Shown piece by piece: positions 33,618 to 42,774 of a stretch of DNA of 64,000 bases (within the stretch, counting starts at the first letter, position 1; each line of letters opens with the position of its first letter). The notes beneath the pieces were generated by a model that saw nothing but the letters and a program-made list of their open reading frames with translations, did no database searches and was not told where the DNA came from. The stretch comes from Kaistella polysaccharea. Its GTDB lineage: Bacteria; Bacteroidota; Bacteroidia; Flavobacteriales; Weeksellaceae. The stretch covers positions 868,001 through 932,000 of the forward strand of contig NZ_CP084528.1 in the NCBI RefSeq assembly GCF_020410745.1. Reading direction: 5' to 3'. A program made the translations under genes and the position numbers.

Positions 33618-35009
33618 TTAGATGTGAATCACTTCGCCATAAGCGGCTGCAACTGCTTCCATCACTGCCTCGGAAATAGTTGGATGCGGGTGAATTGACT
33701 TCAACACTTCGTGGCCGGTAGTTTCTAATTTACGCGCTACAACTGCTTCTGCGATCATATCGGTAACGCCGTCACCAACCATATGACAACCCAGCCATTC
33801 GCCGTATTTCGCATCGAAAATTACTTTGATGAAACCATCGGTATCACCGTTTGCTGTAGCTTTTCCGGAAGCTGAGAAAGGGAACTTCCCTACTTTCAGT
33901 TCGTAGCCTTTTTCCTTCGCTTGCTTCTCGGTTAAACCAACAGACGCCACTTCTGGATGCGCATATGTACAACCCGGAATATTGCCGTAATCGATTTTTT
34001 CTACGTGAAGTCCTTTGATTTTTTCAACACAAGTAATTCCTTCTGCAGACGCAACGTGTGCTAAAGCTTGTGTTGCCAAAATATCACCAATTGCATAATA
34101 ACCGGGAACCGATGTTTCGTACCATTCGTTCACCAAAACTTTTCCTTTATCAGTTTGGATTCCAACTTCTTCAAAACCTTGACCTTCAATATTGGAAGCG
34201 ATTCCAACCGCTGAAAGTAAAATATCTGCTTCTAAAGTGATGTTTCCAGTTGCTGTTTTTACGGTTGCTTTCACGCCGTTACCAGAAGTATCCACAGATT
34301 CTACAGAAGCGTTGGTCATGATTTCAATCCCTGATTTTTTCAAAGATTTCTCAACGTGTTTTGAAGTATCTTCATCTTCAACAGGCAGAATGTTTGGCAT
34401 GAATTCAACAACGGTTACTTTCGTTCCCATGGTATTATAGAAATCTGCGAACTCAATTCCGATCGCGCCTGAACCAACAACGATCATCGATTTTGGTTGC
34501 TCTGGAAGAACCATCGCTTGACGGTATCCGATTATTTTTTTTCCATCTTGTGGAATATTTGGTAATTCACGAGAACGCGCTCCGGTTGCTATAATAATAT
34601 GTTCTCCAGAATATTCAGTTGCTTTTCCGTCTTTATCGGTTACAGAAACTTTTTTGCCTTTTTGAATTTTGGCAGTTCCCATGATGACATCAATTTTATT
34701 TTTCTTCATCAGGAAAGCGATTCCACCACTCATTTTCGTGGCAACTCCTCTACTTCTCTGGATAACTTTTGAAAAATCAAAACCTGGATTTTCTACAGCA
34801 TTTAAACCATATTGTTCTGCGTTTTTTAAATATTTAAAAACGTGCGCAGATTTCAATAAGGCTTTCGTCGGAATACAACCCCAGTTTAAGCAAATTCCAC
34901 CTAAACTTTCTTTTTCTATAATTGCAGTTTTGAAACCTAATTGTGCAGCTCTGATTGCGGTTACATAACCTCCAGGTCCGCTTCCAATGACAATGATATC
35001 GTAATTCAT
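33618..35009 (-). CDS. lpdA: Dihydrolipoyl dehydrogenase (E3)
   Basis: E3 reoxidises the dihydrolipoyl groups of 2-oxo acid dehydrogenase complexes with NAD. The 463-aa protein has the FAD site GSGPGGYVTAIRAAQLG at 9-25, the redox disulfide GGICLNWGCIPTK (Cys40 and Cys45), the NAD site VVGSGAIGIEFADF, the second FAD motif YAIGDI, and the dimer-interface His-Glu pair in HPHPTISEAVMEA. It lies downstream of the E1 gene on the same strand but after a terminator, so it probably has its own promoter and may serve several complexes. Confidence 0.96.
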   Translation of the reverse strand: MNYDIIVIGSGPGGYVTAIRAAQLGFKTAIIEKESLGGICLNWGCIPTKALLKSAHVFKYLKNAEQYGLNAVENPGFDFSKVIQRSRGVATKMSGGIAFLMKKNKIDVIMGTAKIQKGKKVSVTDKDGKATEYSGEHIIIATGARSRELPNIPQDGKKIIGYRQAMVLPEQPKSMIVVGSGAIGIEFADFYNTMGTKVTVVEFMPNILPVEDEDTSKHVEKSLKKSGIEIMTNASVESVDTSGNGVKATVKTATGNITLEADILLSAVGIASNIEGQGFEEVGIQTDKGKVLVNEWYETSVPGYYAIGDILATQALAHVASAEGITCVEKIKGLHVEKIDYGNIPGCTYAHPEVASVGLTEKQAKEKGYELKVGKFPFSASGKATANGDTDGFIKVIFDAKYGEWLGCHMVGDGVTDMIAEAVVARKLETTGHEVLKSIHPHPTISEAVMEAVAAAYGEVIHI

Positions 35010-35069
35010 TCTTTAAAAATTTGATGCGAATTTACGGAAATTTTTTGAGGTTTAATACCGATAATGAAA

Positions 35070-35103
35070 AACCCCTTCAGCCTCGTACGAGCCAGAAAGG
35101 GTT
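35070..35103 (-). terminator. Terminator of the E1 gene
   Basis: AACCCCTTCAGCCTCG and CGAGCCAGAAAGGGTT form an imperfect stem with a two-base loop. On the minus strand the descending arm ends in GGGGTTTTTC. It lies 57 bases past the stop codon at 35160. Confidence 0.65.
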
Positions 35104-35159
35104 AATTCTTTATAAAACGCTATCAAAGATTTAAAACTTTGACGAAGCATATCTATTTA

Positions 35160-37589
35160 TTAGATTTTCGGAAATTTCGTCGGATTTACTTCCGTGAATA
35201 AGGCATAAACCTTTTCAACCATATCATCAACACTTGGTTTGCTGAAATAATCGCCATCACTTCCATACGGCGGACGGTGATTTTCTGCACTAATCGTTAA
35301 TGGATCAGAATCTAAATATCTAAAGGCTTTCTGTTTTTCTAAAATCTGCTGAAGAATAAATGCGGAGGCACCCCCTTCAACATCTTCATCAATAATAACC
35401 AATCTGTTGGTTTTCTTTAAACTTTCAGAAATTTCGTGACTTAAATCCAACGGAATTAAAGACTGAATATCAATTACTTCAGCCGAAATTCCAATTTTTT
35501 CTAATTCTGCGGCGGCTTCCATAACCAATCTCCAAGTCGAACCGTAAGTTACCAAGGTGACATCAGAACCTTCTTTAGTGACTTCAATTTTTCCAACAGG
35601 AATAGTGAATTCTCCTAAATTGTCAGGTTGTTTTTCCTTTAAACGATAACCGTTCAGACATTCGATAATTAAAGCCGGTTCATCTGTCTGTAGCATCGTA
35701 TTATAAAATCCTGCAGCAATCGTTAAATTACGCGGCACTAAAACTAAAATACCTTTTGACAGATTAAGAATTCCCGCCATCGGAGAACCAGAATGCCAAA
35801 TTCCTTCTAAACGGTGACCGCGAGTCCTGATAATTAATGGTGCTTTTTGTCCGCCTCGTGTTCGGTATTGTACCGTTGCCAAATCGTCGCTCATTCCTTG
35901 CAGACAATACAGAATATAATCCAAATACTGAATCTCTGCAATTGGTCTTAAACCACGCATTGCCATTCCGATTCCTTGTCCAAGAATTGTAGCTTCCCGA
36001 ATTCCGGTATCGGCAATTCTTAAATCACCATATTTTTCCTGAAGTCCTTCTAACCCTTGATTTACATCACCGATATTTCCGGCATCTTCACCAAAGATTA
36101 AAGTTTCCGGATATTTTGCAAATATTTTATCGAAATTATTTCGTACCACAACTCGACCATCAACTATTTCAGAAGCGTCTGAAAAAATCGGAGCAACTTC
36201 TTTTACGTTCGTGGCTTTCCATTCAGATTGCGAATATAAATGGGAAGAATAATTATCTTTTTCAACAGCAAAAATTTCTTCATACTTTTTTTGAAGGTTT
36301 TGCCTTTCTGTAGTCTGGTTAGTTCTCGTTAAAAACAAAGACTTTCTCCCCAAATGAAAAATATCTTTCTTCGCTACGGAAACTACTTTATTAAATTTTT
36401 CCAGTTCTTCGGCAACCTCCGTATTTTGAGCTTTCAAATTTTCAATCAATGGAAGTACTGACTGTTTTAAATCCTGAATCGTTTTCTGATAATTTTCCCA
36501 GGCTTTTTTCTGACCTTCTTTTACGAAACTTTTTGCTTCAGATTCTATTTTTTCTAATTCTTCAAGTGCTGCCAATTGCTGCTCAGTGCCCTCAATTTCA
36601 ATAGAATAATTCAAAACCCATTCGCGGAATTTTAATAATCCATCGAATTCACCTTCCCATTTAAGACGGTCTTCACTTTTATAGCGCTCATGCGACCCAG
36701 AAGTTGAGTGACCTTGTGGCTGCGTAACTTCTACGACATGCACAACGACAGGAATACTTTCTGTGCGGGCAAAATGTTCTGCTCTCGCATACGCATCTAA
36801 AAGAGACGGATAATCCCACGCTTTTACCTGAATAATTTCACATCCCTGATTTTCACCTTCCTTTCTTTGAAATCCTGAAAGCATTTCTGCAATATCAGCT
36901 TTAGCTCTTTGATTTTGAGTGGGTACAGAGATTCCGTAACCATCATCCCAAATAGAAACAATCATCGGAACCTGCAACGCACACGCAGCATTTAAGGTTT
37001 CCCAAAAATGACCTTCAGCAGTTGAAGCATCTCCAATAGTACCGAATGCAACTTCATTTCCGTTATGGGAGAACTTTTCAGAACCTTCAAATTTCACGGT
37101 TTTATAAACTTTCGAAGCCAATGCTAAACCTAATAGTCTAGGCATTTGCCCCGCAGTTGGAGAAATATCAGAAGAAATATTTTTTTGTTTTGTTAAATCT
37201 TTCCAGCTTCCGTCTTCATTCAAACTTCTGGTCGCGTAATGGCCATTCATTTGTCGGCCTGCAGAAGCGGGTTCGCGCTCAATACTGGTATCTGCATATA
37301 ACTGAGCGAAAAAACTTTCTACGGAAACCGCGTCAATCGCTAAGGCAAAGGTTTGATCACGATAATAACCAGACCGAAAATCACCATCTTTAAAAACTTT
37401 GGCCATGGCCAATTGCGGCAATTCTTTTCCGTCACCAAAGATTCCGAATTTTGCTTTTCCCGTTAGGACTTCCCTTCTGCCGAGATAAGACATTTCCCGG
37501 GAAATACGGCCAAGCTTATAATCTTCAAGGATTTGGTTTTTAAAGTCCTGAAAAGAAATTTGCTGAGTTTCTATATAGGTTGATTCCAT
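35160..37589 (-). CDS. Branched-chain 2-oxo acid dehydrogenase E1, fused alpha and beta subunits
   Basis: The 809-aa protein joins E1 alpha (about 1-410) and E1 beta (about 480-809), which are separate in most bacteria. The alpha half holds the thiamine diphosphate motif GDASTAEGHFWETLNAA near 200; the beta half begins RVVVRNNFDKIF and has FGEDAG, GIREATILGQGIGMAMRGLRP in shortened form GIREATILGQG, and PLIIRTRGHRLEGI-type substrate contacts. It decarboxylates 2-oxoisovalerate and related acids for branched fatty acids and amino acid breakdown. I chose ATG 37589 because a TATCTTTG box lies 15 bases upstream, which excludes the longer frame from 37658. Confidence 0.9.
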   Translation of the reverse strand: MESTYIETQQISFQDFKNQILEDYKLGRISREMSYLGRREVLTGKAKFGIFGDGKELPQLAMAKVFKDGDFRSGYYRDQTFALAIDAVSVESFFAQLYADTSIEREPASAGRQMNGHYATRSLNEDGSWKDLTKQKNISSDISPTAGQMPRLLGLALASKVYKTVKFEGSEKFSHNGNEVAFGTIGDASTAEGHFWETLNAACALQVPMIVSIWDDGYGISVPTQNQRAKADIAEMLSGFQRKEGENQGCEIIQVKAWDYPSLLDAYARAEHFARTESIPVVVHVVEVTQPQGHSTSGSHERYKSEDRLKWEGEFDGLLKFREWVLNYSIEIEGTEQQLAALEELEKIESEAKSFVKEGQKKAWENYQKTIQDLKQSVLPLIENLKAQNTEVAEELEKFNKVVSVAKKDIFHLGRKSLFLTRTNQTTERQNLQKKYEEIFAVEKDNYSSHLYSQSEWKATNVKEVAPIFSDASEIVDGRVVVRNNFDKIFAKYPETLIFGEDAGNIGDVNQGLEGLQEKYGDLRIADTGIREATILGQGIGMAMRGLRPIAEIQYLDYILYCLQGMSDDLATVQYRTRGGQKAPLIIRTRGHRLEGIWHSGSPMAGILNLSKGILVLVPRNLTIAAGFYNTMLQTDEPALIIECLNGYRLKEKQPDNLGEFTIPVGKIEVTKEGSDVTLVTYGSTWRLVMEAAAELEKIGISAEVIDIQSLIPLDLSHEISESLKKTNRLVIIDEDVEGGASAFILQQILEKQKAFRYLDSDPLTISAENHRPPYGSDGDYFSKPSVDDMVEKVYALFTEVNPTKFPKI

Positions 37590-37603
37590 AATTCTGATTT
37601 TTA

Positions 37604-37611
37604 CAAAGATA
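37604..37611 (-). promoter_or_regulatory. Putative -7 box of the E1 gene
   Basis: The minus strand reads TATCTTTG, a full match to TAnnTTTG, 14 bases before the ATG at 37589. A TTTG lies upstream at 37637-37640, slightly too far for ideal spacing. Confidence 0.5.
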
Positions 37612-37660
37612 ATAATTTTCAGAAATCGAGAGGTCTCAAAATGAGAGAAATAGCACAAAA

Positions 37661-37690
37661 AAATCGAAACCTTATGTAAGATTTCGATTT
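37661..37690 (-). terminator. Terminator of the DUF2007 gene
   Basis: AAATCGAAA (37661-37669) pairs with TTTCGATTT (37682-37690); a T run follows on the minus strand. It ends inside the E1 promoter region. Confidence 0.75.
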
Positions 37691-37725
37691 CTGTAAAACG
37701 TAAAATTTAAAAATATGAAGATGTT

Positions 37726-37968
37726 TTAGTTTTGCGTAAGGTTAAATTCGGGTTCCTTTAACATTTCGTCGATGATTTCGAAGGCTTTTTGCTCATCCTG
37801 TAAATTCACCATTACTTTTACCATTGTCGCTGTAGGCGTTGTCGTAAAAGACATATAACTGTTATTTGTAAAGGTTGTAATTTTTTGGGCTTCCAGTTTA
37901 GCCTTTACCAATTGTACTTGTACTGATTTGTCACTTTCAAAAACTGGGACTCTTGTTTCTCGTTTCAT
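37726..37968 (-). CDS. DUF2007 domain protein (putative signal-transducing protein)
   Basis: This 80-aa protein has the short ferredoxin-like DUF2007 fold: VPVFESDKSVQVQLVKAKLEAQKI forms the first strand and helix (seen at about 7-30), and EQKAFEIIDEM the second helix. The family is related to the PII-like and GlnB-type small domains only by fold, and its function is unknown. It has its own terminator. Confidence 0.78.
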   Translation of the reverse strand: MKRETRVPVFESDKSVQVQLVKAKLEAQKITTFTNNSYMSFTTTPTATMVKVMVNLQDEQKAFEIIDEMLKEPEFNLTQN

Positions 37969-38011
37969 TATTCATTTCATTTTTAGAATCTTAAAGGTAC
38001 ATAAATAATTC

Positions 38012-38060
38012 GGTTAATCGGCGTTTTGTATATTAAATTTATTCAAAACGCAGAATAACC
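38012..38060. terminator. Imperfect hairpin downstream of the lysine transaminase gene
   Basis: GGTTAATCGGCGTTTTG (38012-38028) can pair with CAAAACGCAGAATAACC (38044-38060) with about four mismatches around a 15-base AT loop. No long T run follows, so it is a weak terminator candidate. Confidence 0.35.
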
Positions 38061-38086
38061 ATTTAATTTATATCAGTATCACACCC

Positions 38087-39424
38087 CTATTGCATTTTCT
38101 TTAAACAAACCTCAATGAGGTCCAGCGCCATTTGAAGCTCCTCTTTAGAAACATTTAAATGCGGTCGGAACCGAATTGATTGATCACCACACGATAAAAT
38201 AATCAGGTGATTTTTATATAAAAGTTCACGAAGCTCATCACGCTGTTCTCCTGAAGGCAAATCAATGGCACACATCAAACCTCTTCCTCGTGCATTTGAG
38301 ATCAAAGTTGGATATTTTTGTTCAAGCAACTGTAATTTTTCCAGAAGAAATTCTCCCATTTTACGGGAATGTTCCACTAAATTATCTTTTTCAATCACCT
38401 CTAAAATAAGTTGAAAACGCAGCATATCGATAAAGTTTCCACCGAACGTTGAATTGATTCGGGAACTTTCGCGGAAGACATTGTTCGGAATTTCATCGAA
38501 TTTTTCTTTGTTGGCAAGTACGCCGCAAACCTGAGCTTTTTTACCAAATGAAATAATATCCGGTACGATGCTGAAGTGCTCATAAGCCCACATTTTACCC
38601 GTAAGTCCGATTCCGGTTTGTACTTCGTCAAAAATCAACAATACTTCGTTCTGGTCGCATAATTTTCTTAAACCAACAAAAAATTCATCGCGGAAATGGT
38701 TATCTCCACCTTCTGCCTGAATAGGTTCAATAATGATACACGCCACTTTATTTGGATTGGAAAGAATAGCTTCTTCAATATTTAAAAGAGCTAAATTTTC
38801 ATGTTTAATGGTTTCATCTAGATTCTCCTCAGTAATAGGGAAATTTAAATGAGGATTGATTATTCTTGGCCAGTCAAACTTTGGAAAGTATTGATATTTT
38901 CTTGGATCAGAAGTATTGGTTAAGCTCAAAGTATAGCCACTTCTACCGTGAAATGCCTGTTTAAAGTGAATACAGATTCCAGCTTCAAGATCAAGACCTT
39001 TTTCGAAATTCTTGCGCGTTTTCCAGTCGAAACATGCTTTCATTGCATTTTCGACACCCATTGTTCCACCTTCGATAAAGAAGCAATATTGCAATTCTTT
39101 TGGGATGGCAACTCTTTCGAAAACGGTCATAAAATCTGCAAATTCCTGGGAATAAACATCAGCTAAAGTTGGTTTATTAACTGCCATTTTTCCGAGCCAG
39201 GCAGATCTTTCCATCAAATACGGATGGTTATATCCGATCGATGCAGAGGCAAACATAGAGAACATATCCAGATAATTTTTACCGGTAACCCGATCATGAA
39301 TCCAGGAGCCGTGGGATTTTTCGAAATCCATCACGAAATCAAAACCGTCGGCAAGCATATGTCTTGCGAGGGTTTGTTTGACTTCATTTGTGGGCTGTGG
39401 ATGAGAAGCTATTGCGTTGTTCAT
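38087..39424 (-). CDS. lat: L-lysine 6-transaminase
   Basis: The enzyme moves the epsilon-amino group of lysine to 2-oxoglutarate, giving 2-aminoadipate 6-semialdehyde. The 445-aa class III aminotransferase shows FIEGGTMGVENAMKACFDWK near 118-137, HGRSGYTLSLTNT, the PLP Asp in IFDEVQTGIG and the PLP Lys in ISFGKKAQVCG near 299. These blocks, in particular GYTLSLTNTSDP and GKKAQ, are those of the lysine 6-transaminase group. The ALDH gene upstream on the same strand would oxidise the product. The 73 bases between them hold a short word repeat (AGAAGTTAGAAGTTAGAG). Confidence 0.92.
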   Translation of the reverse strand: MNNAIASHPQPTNEVKQTLARHMLADGFDFVMDFEKSHGSWIHDRVTGKNYLDMFSMFASASIGYNHPYLMERSAWLGKMAVNKPTLADVYSQEFADFMTVFERVAIPKELQYCFFIEGGTMGVENAMKACFDWKTRKNFEKGLDLEAGICIHFKQAFHGRSGYTLSLTNTSDPRKYQYFPKFDWPRIINPHLNFPITEENLDETIKHENLALLNIEEAILSNPNKVACIIIEPIQAEGGDNHFRDEFFVGLRKLCDQNEVLLIFDEVQTGIGLTGKMWAYEHFSIVPDIISFGKKAQVCGVLANKEKFDEIPNNVFRESSRINSTFGGNFIDMLRFQLILEVIEKDNLVEHSRKMGEFLLEKLQLLEQKYPTLISNARGRGLMCAIDLPSGEQRDELRELLYKNHLIILSCGDQSIRFRPHLNVSKEELQMALDLIEVCLKKMQ

Positions 39425-39497
39425 TTTTTAGAAGTTAGAAGTTAGAGATGAGTTATTAGATTTCTAATTCCTCACAATTATTTAGATTTATTTATTG

Positions 39498-41048
39498 TTA
39501 TAAGTCAAATTTAATTCCTTGTGCTAGAGGTACACTGTCCGTATAATTAATGGTATTGGTTTGTCTGCGCATATAATATTTCCAAACATCAGAACCCGAT
39601 TCTCTACCGCCGCCGGTTTCTTTTTCACCACCGAAAGCACCACCGATTTCTGCTCCGGAAGTTCCGATATTAACATTCGCAATTCCACAATCGGAACCGT
39701 TTTGTGAAAGGAATAATTCTGCTTGACGCATATCGGTCGTCATTATTGCAGAACTTAAACCTTGTGGAACATCATTCTGCATTGCGATTGCTTCTTCTAA
39801 AGTTTTATATTTCATGATATAAAGAATCGGTGCAAAAGTTTCATGCTGCACGATTTCATAAGAATTCTCAACTTCTGCGATGCACGGTTTTACGTAGCAC
39901 CCTGAATCGTAATTTTCGCCTTCCAAGACGCCACCTTCAACCACGAATGTGCCACCTTCTTTTTTGCATTTTTCAATGGAGTCCAAATATTGCTGAACCG
40001 CTTGTTTATCGATCAAAGGTCCAACGTGATTATTTTCATCTAAAGGATTTCCGATTTTCAATTGTCCATACGCTTTTACCAAACGATTTTTCACATCATC
40101 GAAAATAGACTCATGAATAATCAGTCGTCGGGTTGACGTACATCGTTGACCTGCCGTTCCTACCGCGCCGAATACCGCGCCGATAATTGACATATTCAAG
40201 TCTGCGTTTTCTGTAAAAATAATGGCATTATTACCACCTAATTCCAGAATTGATTTACCAAATCTCTGCGCCACATTTGTACCAACAAGTCTTCCAACTT
40301 TAGTTGAACCAGTGAAGGAAATTAGCGCAACATTTTTATCTTTCACCATTTTGTCACCAATTTCATGATCACCAACAATCATGGTTGAGATTCCTTCCGG
40401 AAGGTTATTTTCTTTTAAAACTTGGGTGATGATATTCTGACAGGCGATTCCACAAAGGGGTGCTTTTTCAGAGGGTTTCCAAATCGTGACGTTTCCACAA
40501 ATCCAAGCCAATGCGGTATTCCAAGACCAAACGGCAACAGGAAAATTAAAAGCAGAGATAATTCCGACAATTCCCAGGGGATGATATTGCTCGTACATGC
40601 GATGTCCAGGACGTTCAGAATGCATGGTGTACCCGTGAAGCTGGCGCGATAATCCTACCGCAAAATCACAAATATCAATCATTTCCTGAACTTCACCCAA
40701 ACCTTCCTGCAGCGATTTTCCCATTTCATAAGAAACGAGTTTTCCCAAATCTTCTTTGTATTCTCTAAGCTTTAATCCAAACTGACGAACCAACTCCCCT
40801 CTTTTGGGCGCTGGTATTTGGCGAAATTCTAAATACGCCTTTTTTGCAGTTTCAATTACACGGTCATAATCACTTGCGTTTGCAGTGGTAACTTTTCCTA
40901 TAAGTTTACCATCGGTCGGAGAATAGCTTTCGAGTAAATCGCCACTGGCAAAGTAATCACCGCCAGATGACACTCCTTTATTCTCCATGGAGATTCCTAA
41001 ATTATAGAGGGATTTTTCAATTCCAAATTCCTGATTTGTTTGAGACAT
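39498..41048 (-). CDS. Aldehyde dehydrogenase, ALDH7-type (2-aminoadipate semialdehyde dehydrogenase)
   Basis: The 516-aa protein follows the ALDH7A1 pattern, with FNFPVAVWSWNTALAWICGN near 165-184, the NAD-domain motif SFTGSTKVGR, the general-base Glu in LELGGNNAI and the nucleophile Cys in GTAGQRCTSTRR near 303. ALDH7 enzymes oxidise 2-aminoadipate semialdehyde (in equilibrium with piperideine-6-carboxylate) to 2-aminoadipate with NAD. As the gene directly upstream of lysine 6-transaminase, it very likely completes that reaction. It is the first gene of the pair. Confidence 0.92.
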   Translation of the reverse strand: MSQTNQEFGIEKSLYNLGISMENKGVSSGGDYFASGDLLESYSPTDGKLIGKVTTANASDYDRVIETAKKAYLEFRQIPAPKRGELVRQFGLKLREYKEDLGKLVSYEMGKSLQEGLGEVQEMIDICDFAVGLSRQLHGYTMHSERPGHRMYEQYHPLGIVGIISAFNFPVAVWSWNTALAWICGNVTIWKPSEKAPLCGIACQNIITQVLKENNLPEGISTMIVGDHEIGDKMVKDKNVALISFTGSTKVGRLVGTNVAQRFGKSILELGGNNAIIFTENADLNMSIIGAVFGAVGTAGQRCTSTRRLIIHESIFDDVKNRLVKAYGQLKIGNPLDENNHVGPLIDKQAVQQYLDSIEKCKKEGGTFVVEGGVLEGENYDSGCYVKPCIAEVENSYEIVQHETFAPILYIMKYKTLEEAIAMQNDVPQGLSSAIMTTDMRQAELFLSQNGSDCGIANVNIGTSGAEIGGAFGGEKETGGGRESGSDVWKYYMRRQTNTINYTDSVPLAQGIKFDL

Positions 41049-41306
41049 AATTCTATTTTGAGTTGACCTTAAAGATAGAAAAATTACTGTAGGCAGGAAA
41101 ATTTAGCAGGTATTTTTCTCAAATTTCATAAGAAATGTGAGCTACTTATCAAAGTATCTTATTATTTTTAAAGTTAATTCAAACTCAAAATTACCAGGTC
41201 AAAAAACAGTTTAAAAGTAAGAATTGACATGATCAATGTTTCTAATTCCTAAAGTTTTAAAATCGCCCTTCTGAAAAATATTAATTAATTTTGAAAAAAA
41301 TTTTTG

Positions 41307-41468
41307 ATGGAAGATTTTAAACCTCAGAAAGATAAAAATTCCACTTTTAAAAAGTGGTTCAAACGGGTCGGAATAGGTGGCCTGATCTTTTTCACGCTAA
41401 AAGGAATTGCGTGGCTTTTCGTATTTTATTATGGCGCAGAACTTTTTCAGGAATGTTCGAGTAAATAA
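41307..41468 (+). CDS. Small membrane protein (53 aa)
   Basis: A short frame starting at ATG 41307 encodes MEDFKPQKDKNSTFKKWFKR, a hydrophobic helix (VGIGGLIFFTLKGIAWLFVF) and a short tail with FQECSSK. The basic-then-hydrophobic layout is that of a single-pass inner-membrane protein; similar short proteins ending in a Cys-containing tail are frequent in flavobacteria. It is convergent with the GNAT gene, with two bases between stop codons. Too short for standard gene finders. Confidence 0.6.
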   Translation: MEDFKPQKDKNSTFKKWFKRVGIGGLIFFTLKGIAWLFVFYYGAELFQECSSK

Positions 41469-41470
41469 AT

Positions 41471-42016
41471 TTAATGCAGATTCTTCTTAATCCGCCAATC
41501 CTCTATTTTAATCTGAAAAACCACATTCATTTTTGAAGGCTCGCCAAAATAAGCAACTTCTTCTTCGCCTATATTTTCTGCACCGAGTTTGGTCATCGCT
41601 TTTACAGATCGGATATTATCTTTTCCAACATGGAAAATTACTTGATCTACAAATTGAAAAATGTAATCCAGCATCATTTTTTTTACACGCGTATTAATGT
41701 TTTTTCCCCAGGATTTGGTGCCGTAAAAAGTATAGCCAATTAAAATACTGTTATCAACTTTATTGAGATCGTAAAATCTTGTACTTCCTAAAACCTCCTC
41801 GGAATTTTTGTCAAGAACTAAAAAAGCGCCTTTACTTTCTAGTGCTCCAGTAAAAAAATTCTGAAAAACTTCACGTTTGTACCGTTCTTTATTGGGATGC
41901 ATGGACCAAACTTCGGGATCAGACGCCACGGTAAATAATCTTTCAAAATCACTTTCTTCTAAAGGAATTAATTTGATGTTTTCGTCCTCTAATACTGGTT
42001 GAATGGAGAAATTCAT
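41471..42016 (-). CDS. GNAT family N-acetyltransferase (RimJ/RimL type)
   Basis: The 181-aa protein has the RimL-like pattern: LIPLEESDFERLF at the start, VLGSTRFYDLN in the core, IGYTFYGTKSWGKNINTRVKKMMLDYIF as the acetyl-CoA loop and helix (in shortened form GTKSWGKNINTRV), and FHVGKDNIRSVKAMTKLGA near the end. Such enzymes acetylate amino groups of proteins or small molecules; the target is unknown. A TATCTTTG box lies 15 bases before the ATG. Confidence 0.85.
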   Translation of the reverse strand: MNFSIQPVLEDENIKLIPLEESDFERLFTVASDPEVWSMHPNKERYKREVFQNFFTGALESKGAFLVLDKNSEEVLGSTRFYDLNKVDNSILIGYTFYGTKSWGKNINTRVKKMMLDYIFQFVDQVIFHVGKDNIRSVKAMTKLGAENIGEEEVAYFGEPSKMNVVFQIKIEDWRIKKNLH

Positions 42017-42030
42017 AGGTGTTGTTTTTT

Positions 42031-42038
42031 CAAAGATA
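42031..42038 (-). promoter_or_regulatory. Putative -7 box of the GNAT gene
   Basis: The minus strand reads TATCTTTG, a full match to TAnnTTTG, 14 bases before the start codon. A clear -33 element was not found. Confidence 0.45.
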
Positions 42039-42231
42039 AAAATAGTTTTGGCTGTCTTCTAAAAATTACACAAAATTTTTACTCATCATATTCTCAAATT
42101 TCATTTTTATTCTGATGCAGATTTAGCAGCTTTGGCGGATAATAACAATCTTTAAAAATCAGCAGCATTAGCTGAATCTAAGATAGTTGAAATTCATAAA
42201 TGGAAATATAAATCAATGCCCAGATATAATA

Positions 42232-42594
42232 TTAACCGTGATAAACTCTAGAGAAAATAATTTTATGATTTTTAATCTTTAAGACTTCCCCGATTTCCAT
42301 GTCATCTTCTCCAACAACTTTTCTGGTATATTCCATAAATACTTGTTCAGAATCGGCGGTTAATTTATTGACTTCATATTGTAAGGTTGGCAATCTTTCG
42401 AAACAATCTTTCCACCATTTTCTTAAGGCCTCTTTTCCTTTAAGTAATCCATTGGTTTCAGGTTCGCGGACTTTTAATTTTGGACTGAAATGTTCTGCAT
42501 TGTCCTCATACAGTTCAAGCAGATTTTCTAAATCATGTTCATTGAAGGCTTTGAACCAAAGTTTTGCGATATTTTTTAATTCGTCTGGATTCAT
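42232..42594 (-). CDS. SnoaL-like / NTF2-like small protein
   Basis: The 120-aa protein has the SnoaL-like pattern LWFKAFNEHDLENLLELYEDNAEHFSP (about 12-38), KGKEALRKWWKDCFERLP and a conserved C-terminal FSRVYHG. The fold binds small molecules in a cone-shaped cavity and is found in polyketide cyclases, isomerases and ketosteroid-like enzymes. No signal peptide, so cytoplasmic. Function not assigned. The gaps on both sides (about 215 and 180 bases) show no further gene. Confidence 0.8.
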   Translation of the reverse strand: MNPDELKNIAKLWFKAFNEHDLENLLELYEDNAEHFSPKLKVREPETNGLLKGKEALRKWWKDCFERLPTLQYEVNKLTADSEQVFMEYTRKVVGEDDMEIGEVLKIKNHKIIFSRVYHG

Positions 42595-42774
42595 AGATCG
42601 GATTTTAATCTGTGTGGAAATTTTTCAAATAAAGGCGCGAAGGTTTTAGTTCTCTAAAACAAATTAACGCGCAAAGTCCACCTCTGGCGAATTGGCATCG
42701 CAGAAATTTTCAGTTGCCAATTTATTTATTTTTTAAAAATAGAAGAATTTCAAAATTGCATATTTACATTAAAA

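Noticed and set aside
35160..37658. Longer start of the E1 gene at 37658.
   Set aside because: The extension reads through a TATCTTTG promoter box and has no family similarity; ATG 37589 is preferred.
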